DNA of 64,000 nucleotides from Actinoplanes sandaracinus (GTDB lineage: Bacteria > Actinomycetota > Actinomycetes > Mycobacteriales > Micromonosporaceae), in contig NZ_JASCTH010000003.1 of assembly GCF_030009775.1 (NCBI RefSeq), forward strand, positions 186,001 to 250,000. Reading direction: 5' to 3'. Of the stretch, positions 1 to 7,685 are shown piece by piece. The position numbers and the translations under genes were made by a program. A model generated the notes under the pieces. It ran no database searches. It saw only the letters and a list, made by a program, of their open reading frames with translations, and was not told the origin of the DNA. The first letter of the stretch is position 1. Each line of letters opens with the position of its first letter.

Positions 1-1958
1 GCCAGCCGGAACAGTTCGCGGCGGCGCAGCGCCCGGACCGCGGCGATCGCCTTGACCGCGTCGGCGTGCCGGTCGCCGGCCGCGGCGAACCCGTCCAGCA
101 GCGACTCCCGCGGCCGGGGCTGCAGCTCGGCGTCGTCGGCCAGCAGGCGCAGCGCCTCCGGGTCACGGGTCAGCAGGTCGGTGGCGTACCGCGACAGGCT
201 CAGCACCCGGGCCAGGCGGCGGGCCACCGGGCCGCCGTCCCGCAACAGACGCAGGTACCACGGGGTGCTGCCCAGCTTGTCGGAGACCTGGCGGTAGCTG
301 AGCAGGCCACGGTCCGGTTCCGGGGCGTCGGCGAAGTCCTGCAGCAGCATCGGCAGCAGGGTGCGCTGGATCGCCGCGGTCCGGGTCACCCCACCGGTGA
401 GCGCCTCCAGATGACGCAGGGCGCCGGCCGGGTCGGCGAACCCGAGGATCTCCAGTCGCCTGCGGGCCGATTCCGGGGTCATCCGCAGCTCCTCGGCGGG
501 GACCCGGGCCACCGCTTCGAGCAACGGCTGGTAGAGCAGTTTCACGTGCAGGCGGCGGACGTTGGCGGCGTGCCCGACCCAGTCGGCGCGGAACGACTCG
601 ACGGCGTCCCGGCCGGGCAGGGCGGTGTATCCGAGGGCGGCCGCGAGCCAGCGCAAGCCGGCCGGATCGTCCGGCACGGTGTGCGTACGCTTGAGTTGCT
701 GCAGTTGCAGGCGGTGTTCGACGCCGCGCAGGAAACGGTAACCACGCAGCAGCGTCTCGCCGTCCTGGCGCCCGACGTAACCCCCGGCGACCAGGGCACG
801 CAGCGCCGGGAGCGTGCCGCCGGAGCGCAGCGTCTCGTCGACCCGCCCGTGCACGAGCTGGAGCAGCTGCACCGCGAACTCGATGTCACGCAGCCCGCCC
901 GGGCCCCGTTTGATCTCCCGGTCCAGCTCCTTCTTCGGCACGTTGTCGATGATCCGGCGGCGCATGTCGCGGACGTCGGCGACCGCTTCCGGGCGCTCGG
1001 CGGCATGCCAGACCAGCGGGGCCAGGTCGGCGATCCACTCCTGTGCCAGGGCCAGGTCGCCGGCCGCCGGGCGGGCTTTGAGCAGCGCCTGGAACTCCCA
1101 GGTGCGGGCCCAGCGGCGGTAGTAGGCCTGGTGGCTGGCGAGGGTGCGGACCAGCGGGCCCCGGCTGCCCTCCGGGCGCAGCGCCGCGTCCACCGGCCAG
1201 GCCACCTGGCCGCAGATCTCGATCAGGCGCGCGGCGATCGTGGTGGCCGCGCTCAGGTCCTCGTCACCGGCGGCCACGAAGATCACGTCGACGTCGGAGA
1301 CGTAGTTCAGCTCGCCGCCGCCGCACTTGCCCATCGCGACGACCGCGAGGCGGGGCTCCGGCGTCGCCTCCGGCAGGGCGGCGACCGCGATCGCGTACGC
1401 CGCGCCCAGGGTCTCGTCGGCCAGGAGGGAGAGGGCGTCCATCGTCGGTTCCAGGCCGCGGCCCGCCGTCAGGTCCGCGGCGGCGATGCGCAGGAGTGAG
1501 ATGCGGTACGCCTTGCGCAGCGCCGGAACGGTCAGCGGATCGAGCTCGGCGAGTCTCCCGTCCGCCTCCGGTGGCATGCCGGACCGGTCCGTCGCCAGGG
1601 TCCGCCACTCGTCCGGGTTGGCCACCAGGAGATCGCCGAGAGTCGACGACGCGCCGAGCACGGCGAGCAGCCGCCGCCGCAGCCCGTGGTCGGTGGACAG
1701 CTCGCCGAGCAGCTCGGCGGCCGTCTCCGGCCCCCCGCGTCCCACCGACTCGGTCAGCCGGTGCAGTTGCCGCAACGCCAGGTTCGGGTCGGCGGCCTTG
1801 GACAGGGCGTCGAGCAGCCCCGCCGCCTGCTCGCCGGCCGGGGACTGCGCCTGCGGGTCCCAGAGGCCCAGCCCTCCCGGGCCGGGACCGAGCAGGTCGG
1901 TGGCGCGGGCGCCGTTGTCGGCGAAGCCGTACCGGGCGAGCCGGCTGGGCCTGGTCAT
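1..1958 (-). CDS. glnE: Bifunctional glutamine synthetase adenylyltransferase/adenylyl-removing enzyme GlnE (partial, C-terminus beyond left edge)
   Basis: The reverse strand is open from an ATG at 1958 to the window edge and gives about 652 residues of a protein that is usually near 1000. Family knowledge: GlnE attaches AMP to, or removes it from, glutamine synthetase in response to nitrogen status. The N-terminal nucleotidyltransferase unit shows GGGELNYVSDVDVIFV, with the paired aspartates of that fold, and later KRGPGGLRDIEFAVQ, a GlnE signature. The C-terminal adenylyltransferase half is not visible. The start ATG overlaps the TGA of the upstream amidotransferase gene (TGATG), so translation is probably coupled. 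glnA2 lies a few kilobases upstream, an arrangement known from other actinobacteria. Confidence 0.93.
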   Translation of the reverse strand, partial: MTRPSRLARYGFADNGARATDLLGPGPGGLGLWDPQAQSPAGEQAAGLLDALSKAADPNLALRQLHRLTESVGRGGPETAAELLGELSTDHGLRRRLLAVLGASSTLGDLLVANPDEWRTLATDRSGMPPEADGRLAELDPLTVPALRKAYRISLLRIAAADLTAGRGLEPTMDALSLLADETLGAAYAIAVAALPEATPEPRLAVVAMGKCGGGELNYVSDVDVIFVAAGDEDLSAATTIAARLIEICGQVAWPVDAALRPEGSRGPLVRTLASHQAYYRRWARTWEFQALLKARPAAGDLALAQEWIADLAPLVWHAAERPEAVADVRDMRRRIIDNVPKKELDREIKRGPGGLRDIEFAVQLLQLVHGRVDETLRSGGTLPALRALVAGGYVGRQDGETLLRGYRFLRGVEHRLQLQQLKRTHTVPDDPAGLRWLAAALGYTALPGRDAVESFRADWVGHAANVRRLHVKLLYQPLLEAVARVPAEELRMTPESARRRLEILGFADPAGALRHLEALTGGVTRTAAIQRTLLPMLLQDFADAPEPDRGLLSYRQVSDKLGSTPWYLRLLRDGGPVARRLARVLSLSRYATDLLTRDPEALRLLADDAELQPRPRESLLDGFAAAGDRHADAVKAIAAVRALRRRELFRL

Positions 1959-2743
1959 CACTGCCCCAGCAGTGGCAGGGTCCGGCCGATGCCGGTGTCG
2001 GGGATGTCGGCGTCCGGCAGGGTGCCCTGGGCCAGCGCGGCGAACCGCATGGCGAACGGCTGCCACACCTCCTCCACGTCGGCCAGAGCAGCGGTGGTGG
2101 CCTGCACCACGAGCTCCGGGTCGTAGCCGAGCTCGGTGAGGACGTCGCTGTCGCTGCGCGCCCAGTCGGCGATCATGTCGGCGTCGCACTCGATGTGGAA
2201 CTGCAGGCCCCAGGCCCGGTCGCCGATCCGGAACGCCTGGTGCGGGAACCGGCTGGAGGCGGCGAGCAGCACCGCGTTCGCCGGCAGCTCGACGATCTCG
2301 TCACGGTGCCACTGCAGCACGTCGGGCAGCAGCGGAACCCATCTGAACAGCGGGTCGTTGTCGGCCGCGTCGCGCCGGCCGACCAGCCCGGGACCGATCT
2401 CGGGGCCGGCGCCGCTGAGCGCCACCAGGCCGCCGTGCGCGCGGGCGAGGATCTGCCCGCCGAGGCAGACGCCGAGGGTCGGCACCCGGTGCCGGACCGC
2501 CTTGCGCAGCAGCCCTTCCAGCGCCGGGAACCACGGCGCGCCCGGCACGCCGGCGGCATCGGGGTACGCGTTCTGGTCGCCCCCCAGCACGATCAGCGCC
2601 AGGAAGCCGTCCAGCGTCTCGGGCAGTCGGTCCCCGGCGTGCGGCCGGAGCACGGTCAGCTCCAGGCCTGCCTCGGTCAGCCAGTCCCCCAGGCGCCGGA
2701 GGTCGTCACTGGGGTCGTTCTCGATGACTAGTGCGGTGGCCAC
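1958..2743 (-). CDS. Class I glutamine amidotransferase (GMP synthase-like)
   Basis: A 261-residue single-domain class I glutamine amidotransferase. The nucleophile elbow is LGVCLGGQILA, with the catalytic Cys near residue 97, and WGLQFHIECD supplies the catalytic His. No synthetase domain follows, so it is not GuaA. Such stand-alone proteins resemble YfeJ and gamma-glutamyl hydrolase-like enzymes, and the substrate cannot be read from sequence. It overlaps glnE by one base and is probably cotranscribed with it, which fits a role in nitrogen or amide handling (inference). The gene diverges from the oxidoreductase gene at 2778 with only about 34 bp between them. Confidence 0.85.
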   Translation of the reverse strand: MATALVIENDPSDDLRRLGDWLTEAGLELTVLRPHAGDRLPETLDGFLALIVLGGDQNAYPDAAGVPGAPWFPALEGLLRKAVRHRVPTLGVCLGGQILARAHGGLVALSGAGPEIGPGLVGRRDAADNDPLFRWVPLLPDVLQWHRDEIVELPANAVLLAASSRFPHQAFRIGDRAWGLQFHIECDADMIADWARSDSDVLTELGYDPELVVQATTAALADVEEVWQPFAMRFAALAQGTLPDADIPDTGIGRTLPLLGQ

Positions 2744-2777
2744 ACGTCGAGGCTATCCGGTGCTGTTTCAATAAGGG

Positions 2778-3698
2778 ATGCTCGCCGCAGTGATCACCGC
2801 CTTCGGCGGGCCCGACGTGTTCGCCCTGGCGGAGATTCCGGCGCCGGACGGCGAGGTCATCGACGTGACTCTGGCCGGGGTGAACTTCGCCGACGTCCAG
2901 CGGCGGCGCGGCGAGCACGAGCGGCCGCCCCTGCCCGCGGTTCTCGGCGCCGACGTGGTGGGCCGCCGCCGGGCCGACGGGCGGCGGGTGGCCGCCGTGC
3001 TGCGGGGCGGTGGATACGCGCAGGTGGCGCCCGCCCACCACGTGGTCGAGGTGCCCGACGAGGTGAGCGACGAGCAGGCGCTCGCGGTGCTGGAGCAGGG
3101 GCTGACCGCCTGGCACTGCCTGCACACGCTGGGCCGGGTCGACGCCGACGACGTGGTGGTGGTCACCGCGGGCGCGGGCGGGGTCGGGCACCTGGCCGTG
3201 CAACTGGCCCGGGCGGCGGGGGCGCGGGTGATCGCCATCGCCTCGACACCGGCGAAACGGGCTCTGGCGGCCGAGCTGGGCGCGCACGCCACCGTCGACT
3301 CCCAGCACCCGGACCTGGGCGCGGCCCTCAGTGAGACGCCGACCCTGGTGCTGGATGGTGTGGGCGGACGGACGTTCGAGCAGCTGCACGCGGCGCTGGC
3401 GCCGTTCGGGCGGACCGTGGCGTACGGCGGGGCCGGCGCCGTGCGCGACACCGTCGCGGTCGGCGACCTGATGACCGCCTCGACGGGGGTGCTCGGCTTC
3501 CGGCTGCAGCGGGTGCTCGACGACGAGGAGCTCTACCGGTCCAGTGCGGCCCGCCTGTTCCACCTGGCCGGGCGCGGTGTGCTGACCGCCCGGATCGGTG
3601 GCCGTCATCCGCTCTCCGCGGTGGGCAGGGCGCACGCCGATCTGGAGAACCGGGTCACCTCGGGCAAGCTCGTGATCGACGTGCGCCGCCTCATCTGA
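2778..3698 (+). CDS. Zinc-independent MDR family NADPH:quinone oxidoreductase-like protein
   Basis: 306 residues of the medium-chain dehydrogenase/reductase fold. An N-terminal GroES-like half carries GVNFADVQRRRG, and the Rossmann half carries the AGAGGVGHLAVQLARAAGA nucleotide-binding loop around residues 133-151. The Cys and His zinc ligands of alcohol dehydrogenases are absent, which fits the quinone oxidoreductase branch that uses NADPH to reduce quinones or enones. It is cytoplasmic, with no signal peptide. The gene stands alone and faces the GNAT gene tail to tail with 6 bp between stop codons. Its exact substrate is unknown. Confidence 0.85.
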   Translation: MLAAVITAFGGPDVFALAEIPAPDGEVIDVTLAGVNFADVQRRRGEHERPPLPAVLGADVVGRRRADGRRVAAVLRGGGYAQVAPAHHVVEVPDEVSDEQALAVLEQGLTAWHCLHTLGRVDADDVVVVTAGAGGVGHLAVQLARAAGARVIAIASTPAKRALAAELGAHATVDSQHPDLGAALSETPTLVLDGVGGRTFEQLHAALAPFGRTVAYGGAGAVRDTVAVGDLMTASTGVLGFRLQRVLDDEELYRSSAARLFHLAGRGVLTARIGGRHPLSAVGRAHADLENRVTSGKLVIDVRRLI

Positions 3699-3704
3699 GC
3701 ACGG

Positions 3705-4148
3705 CTACGGCGTCCACCTCGCGACGACCTCGTCGTCCTCGGTCTCGCCGGTCTCGGCGAACCCCATCGAGAGGTAGAGGTCGCGGGCGGCGGTGTTGGC
3801 CGGCTGATAGCTGAGCGCGACGTTCGGGGTGCCCGGCTCGGCGATCAGGCGCTCGCGCAGCTGCCGGACGACCTCCCGGCCCACGCCCTGTCGCTGGTGC
3901 TTCGCGTCCACCACGAGGCCGCCGATCCACCGGCTGCCGTCGTCGTCGACCGCCCAGATCACGAAGCCGACCACCTCGTCGCCCCGGACCACGGCGAGCG
4001 GATTCCAGGTGTCGCCGTAATGGCACACGCAGAGGTAGTAGGTCACCTCGGCGACGAAGTCCTTCTGGCCGGGATGGACCGTGAGGGCGGCGCAGTCCCG
4101 CCAGTTGCCGGCGGTGACCGGTTCGAGGCGGATCGATGCGGAACGCAT
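3705..4148 (-). CDS. GNAT family N-acetyltransferase
   Basis: 147 residues from ATG 4148; an in-frame extension to 4562 runs through the VOC gene on the other strand and was rejected. The sequence has a normal GNAT layout: strands with WNPLAVVRGDEVVGFVIW, then the acetyl-CoA loop QRQGVGREVV (the Q/R-x-x-G-x-G motif) and a final NTAARDLYLSMGF that is typical of the family. It transfers acetyl from acetyl-CoA to an amine, and the overall look resembles diamine/spermidine acetyltransferases, but the acceptor is not certain. The neighbouring VOC gene diverges from it with about 100 bp between starts. Confidence 0.87.
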   Translation of the reverse strand: MRSASIRLEPVTAGNWRDCAALTVHPGQKDFVAEVTYYLCVCHYGDTWNPLAVVRGDEVVGFVIWAVDDDGSRWIGGLVVDAKHQRQGVGREVVRQLRERLIAEPGTPNVALSYQPANTAARDLYLSMGFAETGETEDDEVVARWTP

Positions 4149-4247
4149 CGCGTGATCATGACACAGGCGGTAAACACCGACAGGACGCTGTCGGGACGGG
4201 CCAGCAGAGTGGCAGACGAAACGAGTTCCGGCCACGAGGGAGAAGAG

Positions 4248-4616
4248 ATGTCCGCAGTAAACGGGATCGGCTGGTTCCAGATCGGCACCGACCAGCCTGC
4301 CGCGGCCGAGCGGTTCTACGGCGAGGTGTTCGGGTGGACGTTCGCCGATGACGAGCACGCCGGGGCGGCGTACCGGATCATCACCACGCCCGGCGAGGGC
4401 GGCCTGCAGGGCGGCATCGCGGACACCCGCGGCGAGGCGCCCGGTCACGCCGTCTTCTCGGTGCTGGTGGCCGACACCGAGGCCACCTGCCGGCAGGTCG
4501 AGGCGGCCGGCGGCAAGGTGCTGGTCAAGGCGGAGGCGCCGGGCGGGCTGACCCTGGCCCACCTGCTCGACCCGTCGGGCAACCAGTTCCAGGTGTTCAC
4601 GCCGCCGGCGGGCTGA
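4248..4616 (+). CDS. VOC family protein (glyoxalase/bleomycin resistance fold)
   Basis: 122 residues, the usual length for a single VOC domain. It begins MSAVNGIGWFQIGTDQPA, has AERFYGEVFGWTF in the first beta-alpha-beta-beta-beta module, and ends DPSGNQFQVFTP, the classic VOC C-terminal strand with the metal-site region. A purine-rich GAGGGAGAAGAG precedes the ATG at 4248, which decides this start over longer in-frame options. Members bind metal and small hydrophobic molecules, and the specific function is not predictable. The WYL regulator ends 5 bp downstream on the opposite strand. Confidence 0.88.
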   Translation: MSAVNGIGWFQIGTDQPAAAERFYGEVFGWTFADDEHAGAAYRIITTPGEGGLQGGIADTRGEAPGHAVFSVLVADTEATCRQVEAAGGKVLVKAEAPGGLTLAHLLDPSGNQFQVFTPPAG

Positions 4617-4620
4617 GGCC

Positions 4621-5313
4621 TCAGATCAGACTGAGCGGCCGCAGGCGGTGAGGGATGTCCAGATCGGTCTCGCTCAGCGCCCGCGGCCGCACCGTCTCGC
4701 GGGTGGGCGTCACCGTCGTGATCCGGTCGGGCCGGAACACCCGCACCGACTGGCGCAACCGGCACCAGGCGACCAGGTACCACCGGTCGCGGACGCCGAC
4801 ATAGCCCAACGGCTCGATGTCCCGGGCGGTCACCGCGCCGTGGCGATCGGCATAACCGATCCGGAGAACGCAGCCCACCGGGAGTGTGCCGCCGGCCAGC
4901 CGCGGCAACGCCGTGGGCGGTGGGTCACCGCCCAGATGGATCCGCCCGGCCAGGGCCCGCGCCGCCGCCACGTCGGCCGGGCGCATGGCCGCGACCAGCT
5001 TGCGCAACGCGCTCGCCGCCGGGTGCCGGAACGGGGTGCCGGCCAGGCCCCGCAACGCGAGCGCCATGGCGACCGCTTCCTCCGGCGTCAGGTTGACCGG
5101 CGGCAGCGTGTGCGCCCGGTCCAGGCAGTAGCCCCCGGTGCGGCCGGACTCGGCATAGATCGGCGTGCCGGACTGCTGGAGGGCGGAGATGTCACGCTCG
5201 ACGGTGCGCGCGCTCACCTCGAACCGGTCCGCCAGCCACCGCGCGCTGCGCGGGCGGGGCGCGACCGCCCGCAATTCCTCGACAAGGGCATAGAGCCGGT
5301 CGGTACGGTTCAC
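4621..5313 (-). CDS. WYL domain transcriptional regulator (YafY/DeoR-like helix-turn-helix)
   Basis: About 230 residues. An N-terminal winged helix (RTDRLYALVEELRA, then LADRFEVSARTVERDISALQQSG) is followed by a WYL domain with YADRHGAVTARDIEPLGYV and WYLVAWCRLRQSVRVFRPDRI. WYL domains sense small ligands or nucleic acids and control local genes. The GTG at 5313 gives the family-typical VNRTDRLYAL start. ATG 5343 is also possible in frame and has a GGAGGCGG sequence upstream at long spacing, so the exact start is uncertain. No clear target gene is visible, but the tail-to-tail VOC gene may be associated. Confidence 0.85.
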   Translation of the reverse strand: MNRTDRLYALVEELRAVAPRPRSARWLADRFEVSARTVERDISALQQSGTPIYAESGRTGGYCLDRAHTLPPVNLTPEEAVAMALALRGLAGTPFRHPAASALRKLVAAMRPADVAAARALAGRIHLGGDPPPTALPRLAGGTLPVGCVLRIGYADRHGAVTARDIEPLGYVGVRDRWYLVAWCRLRQSVRVFRPDRITTVTPTRETVRPRALSETDLDIPHRLRPLSLI

Positions 5314-5409
5314 CCCCCGCACGCTAGAGCGGGGGTATGACATCAACGGCCGCACCGCCTCCAGCGCGCTGAAACGCACGCGCTGGAGACCCGCCGCCCC
5401 GGTGACGCG

Positions 5410-5835
5410 TCAGGCGATACAGGCGCAGACGATGATGGCCGCGCCGAGGTGTGAGGCCGCGCTGACCAGCGCGCCGGGGTGCCGGTCCTGGGTGCAGATG
5501 ACCTCGCCGAGCTTGCCCGGCGTCAGCCAGTCGAGCACCAGGAAGGCCAGGCCCATGATGGCGATGCCGACCAGGCCGAACAGCGCGGTCGAGGCCAGCC
5601 CTTCACCGAACGAGTCGTAGGTGGTGAAGATCGAGGTGAAGACGATCGCGGAGATGCCCAGTTGGTTCGCCGCCAGCAGAAGCGCCGCGTTGGGGTTCCG
5701 CTCCACCCAGATCAGGTCACGCAGCTTGCCGGGGGTGAGCACGTCGATCAACACGAACCCGACGGCCATCAACCCGATGCCGACGCCGCCGAACACTATG
5801 CTGCGCCCGGCACCCTCAAGCAGATCCTCCAGCAC
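5410..5835 (-). CDS. DUF350 family membrane protein with two tandem DUF350 units
   Basis: 141 residues from GTG 5835, which has AAGGGAGAAGCC just upstream; the longer in-frame N-terminus is Arg-rich and looks like noncoding sequence. Four hydrophobic segments form two similar halves, each containing a GxxGIxxMxxxFxxLDxLTPGKL pattern (around residues 17-38 and 90-111). Such proteins sit in the cytoplasmic membrane and have no settled biochemical role. In other bacteria, DUF350 genes occur beside potassium-channel-like or glutathionylspermidine-type genes, but none is seen here. The gene diverges from the ECF sigma operon. Confidence 0.83.
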   Translation of the reverse strand: MLEDLLEGAGRSIVFGGVGIGLMAVGFVLIDVLTPGKLRDLIWVERNPNAALLLAANQLGISAIVFTSIFTTYDSFGEGLASTALFGLVGIAIMGLAFLVLDWLTPGKLGEVICTQDRHPGALVSAASHLGAAIIVCACIA

Positions 5836-5998
5836 GGCTTCTCCCTTGTCATGTGTAGTCCGCTCCAGACCGTATCGGAGCCGATCTACCGAGTCGATCG
5901 GACGCCGGGAACGGCGGTGACGTTTTTCGGTCACCCGGCGCTGTACCAGGGGAGCCCGCATGCGGTGTGGGGGCGCAGCCAGGCGCGGAGGTCGTTGG

Positions 5999-6634
5999 AT
6001 GGTGGCACCGGAGGACCTCGACGCCGTCGTGTCCGAGGCGCAGTCGGGTGACGAAACGGCGTTCCGCCTGCTCTACCGCGCCCAGCAACCCGCCCTGCTG
6101 CGCTACCTGCGGGTGCTGGTCGGCGAGGACGCCGAGGACGTCGCCTCCGAGGCCTGGCTGCAGATCGCCCGGGACCTGCGGACGTTCTCCGGCGACTGGG
6201 ACGGTTTCCGCGGCTGGACCGCCACGATCGCCCGGCACCGGGCGATGGACCTGCTGCGTTCACGGCGCCGCCGCCCGCAGGCCGCTGCCCCGGCCGAGTT
6301 CCTGACCGAGCTGAGCGCCGGCGACGACACCGCCGTCAGCGCGCTGGAGTTGGTCGGCACCGACGCCGCGGTGGCGCTGATCGCCACACTGCCGCGGGAG
6401 CAGGCCGAGGCGGTGATGCTGCGCGTGGTCGTCGGCCTGGACGCCGACGCCACCGGCAGGATTCTCGGGCGCCGGGCCGGGGCGGTCCGCACCGCCGCTT
6501 ACCGAGGGCTCAGGCAGCTTGCCGCCCGGCTCGCCCAGCCGGAGCCTCCGCCCCCTCCTGAACAGCGCAGATCCAGTTCATGGAGTTCTGCTGTGACAAC
6601 TTCGGCGACCGCGGCGCTGAGGGAGATGAGATGA
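5999..6634 (+). CDS. ECF subfamily RNA polymerase sigma factor
   Basis: 211 residues from ATG 5999, preceded by GGAGG eight bases upstream. Sigma region 2 spans FRLLYRAQQPALLRYL and GEDAEDVASEAWLQIAR, with FRGWTATIARHRAMDLLR typical of region 2.4. Region 4 has LPREQAEAVMLRVVVGLD and a helix-turn-helix AGAVRTAAYRGLRQLA. A Pro/Ser-rich tail extends beyond region 4. The stop overlaps the next gene by an ATGA, so sigma factor and membrane partner are translated together. This is the usual arrangement for an ECF sigma factor held by a membrane protein. The inducing signal is not visible. Confidence 0.9.
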   Translation: MVAPEDLDAVVSEAQSGDETAFRLLYRAQQPALLRYLRVLVGEDAEDVASEAWLQIARDLRTFSGDWDGFRGWTATIARHRAMDLLRSRRRRPQAAAPAEFLTELSAGDDTAVSALELVGTDAAVALIATLPREQAEAVMLRVVVGLDADATGRILGRRAGAVRTAAYRGLRQLAARLAQPEPPPPPEQRRSSSWSSAVTTSATAALREMR

Positions 6635-7410
6635 CCGCCGGCAAGGGAGGGAGCCCGATGGACCGCACGACCGCGGAGAGCCTGCTGCGGGGCGGCCACC
6701 CGCTGCCGGCCGGTCATCCGCTGGGCGGGCTGCTGGCCGCCGCACAGGCGCCCGCCACCGAGCGGGAGCTGGCCGGCGAGGCCGCGGCTCTGGCCGCCTT
6801 CCGGGCCGCCGCGCACTCCCCCGCCCGTCCGCGCCGTTCCCGGTGGGCGGCCCACCTCGGCAAACTGCTCAGTCTCAAGGTCGCCGCCGCCGCGATCGCC
6901 ACGGTCGGCGGGGTCGCGCTGGCCGCCAACAACGGTTCGCTGCCTTCGGTGGGCGGCGAAGCCGATTCCGTCGTTCCCGCGTCCACGGCGCCGCAGCCCG
7001 TCCAGCCCCTGCCGGACCAGCCCCGGCCGGAACGGCCCCGACCGTCCGCTGCCGCGACGACGACGGCTCCGGCGCCGCCTCCGGTGCAGCAGCTGTGCCG
7101 GGAGTTCTCCGGCCACGCCGGGGACGACCGCGAGCGAGCCCTCCACGACGACTACTTCGGCGAACTCGTGCGGCGGGCCGGCAAGAGGGACGGCGCCCGG
7201 GTGGAGCGCTTCTGTCAGGGCCTGCCGCGCCCGAGCCGCGGCAGCCAGCCCACCTGGCCCGGCGCCACGTCGCAGCCGCCCCGCCCCGGCCCGGACGGGA
7301 CGCCCGGCCGGCGGGGCGGAGGCCACGACCGCGACTTCGACCACGACAGTGGGGGCACTCGCCCCGACCGGCCCCGGCCGAGCGCGAGCAACGGTCTGAC
7401 GCGCCGGTGA
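6631..7410 (+). CDS. Predicted single-pass membrane partner of the ECF sigma factor
   Basis: 259 residues starting in the ATGA overlap with the sigma gene (GAGGGAG lies seven bases upstream). A second in-frame ATG at 6658 also has a good GGGAGGGAG. The N-terminal about 80 residues are cytoplasmic and basic near the membrane. One transmembrane helix follows (KVAAAAIATVGGVALAAN), then a Pro-rich outer segment with two Cys residues (QLCREF and RFCQGL) and a disordered Gly/Asp/Arg tail. No zinc-binding anti-sigma HxxxCxxC motif is present, so calling it an anti-sigma factor rests on position and topology only. It ends just before a strong terminator. Confidence 0.7.
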   Translation: MTAGKGGSPMDRTTAESLLRGGHPLPAGHPLGGLLAAAQAPATERELAGEAAALAAFRAAAHSPARPRRSRWAAHLGKLLSLKVAAAAIATVGGVALAANNGSLPSVGGEADSVVPASTAPQPVQPLPDQPRPERPRPSAAATTTAPAPPPVQQLCREFSGHAGDDRERALHDDYFGELVRRAGKRDGARVERFCQGLPRPSRGSQPTWPGATSQPPRPGPDGTPGRRGGGHDRDFDHDSGGTRPDRPRPSASNGLTRR

Positions 7411-7416
7411 TGGACC

Positions 7417-7467
7417 GGCGCCCGGCGGACCGGATCTGGGGAACGGGCGGTCCGCCGGGCGCCTTTT
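7417..7467 (+). terminator. Rho-independent terminator of the sigma-factor operon
   Basis: A perfect 16-bp stem (GGCGCCCGGCGGACCG with its exact complement), a 15-base loop and a TTTT tract begin six bases after the stop of the membrane partner gene. Confidence 0.85.
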
Positions 7468-7566
7468 GAGGTCAGCCGCCGGCTGAGGCCCCCCACCCGA
7501 GGCCGGCAGCTGCACCAGGCCAGGCGGTGACGGCTTGGACACCCGTCGCCGCCTGGCACCTCAAAC

Positions 7567-7675
7567 GGGGAGGGGCGGGGGCGGGGCTCCCCGCCCACCC
7601 CACCACCAAGATAAGAGGGCGCCCCCGCGCCCCTTCACGGGGGGGGGGCGGGGCGCTCCCCCCCCCCCCCTCCCC
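7567..7675. other. G-quadruplex-like motif and long G10/C13 homopolymer hairpin between convergent genes
   Basis: On the plus strand, 7567-7586 reads as four runs of at least four G separated by single bases, an ideal G-quadruplex motif. At 7639-7648 there is a run of ten G, and at 7658-7670 a run of thirteen C that can pair with it around a nine-base loop. The segment lies between the sigma operon terminator and the end of glnA2. It may stop transcription from glnA2, which runs on the minus strand. Homopolymer lengths of this kind are error-prone in sequencing. Confidence 0.6.
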
Positions 7676-7685
7676 ACCTCGAAGA

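Noticed and set aside
3897..4247. Longer start for the VOC gene
   Set aside because: The extension lies antisense inside the GNAT gene; the GAGGGAGAAGAG site fixes the start at 4248.
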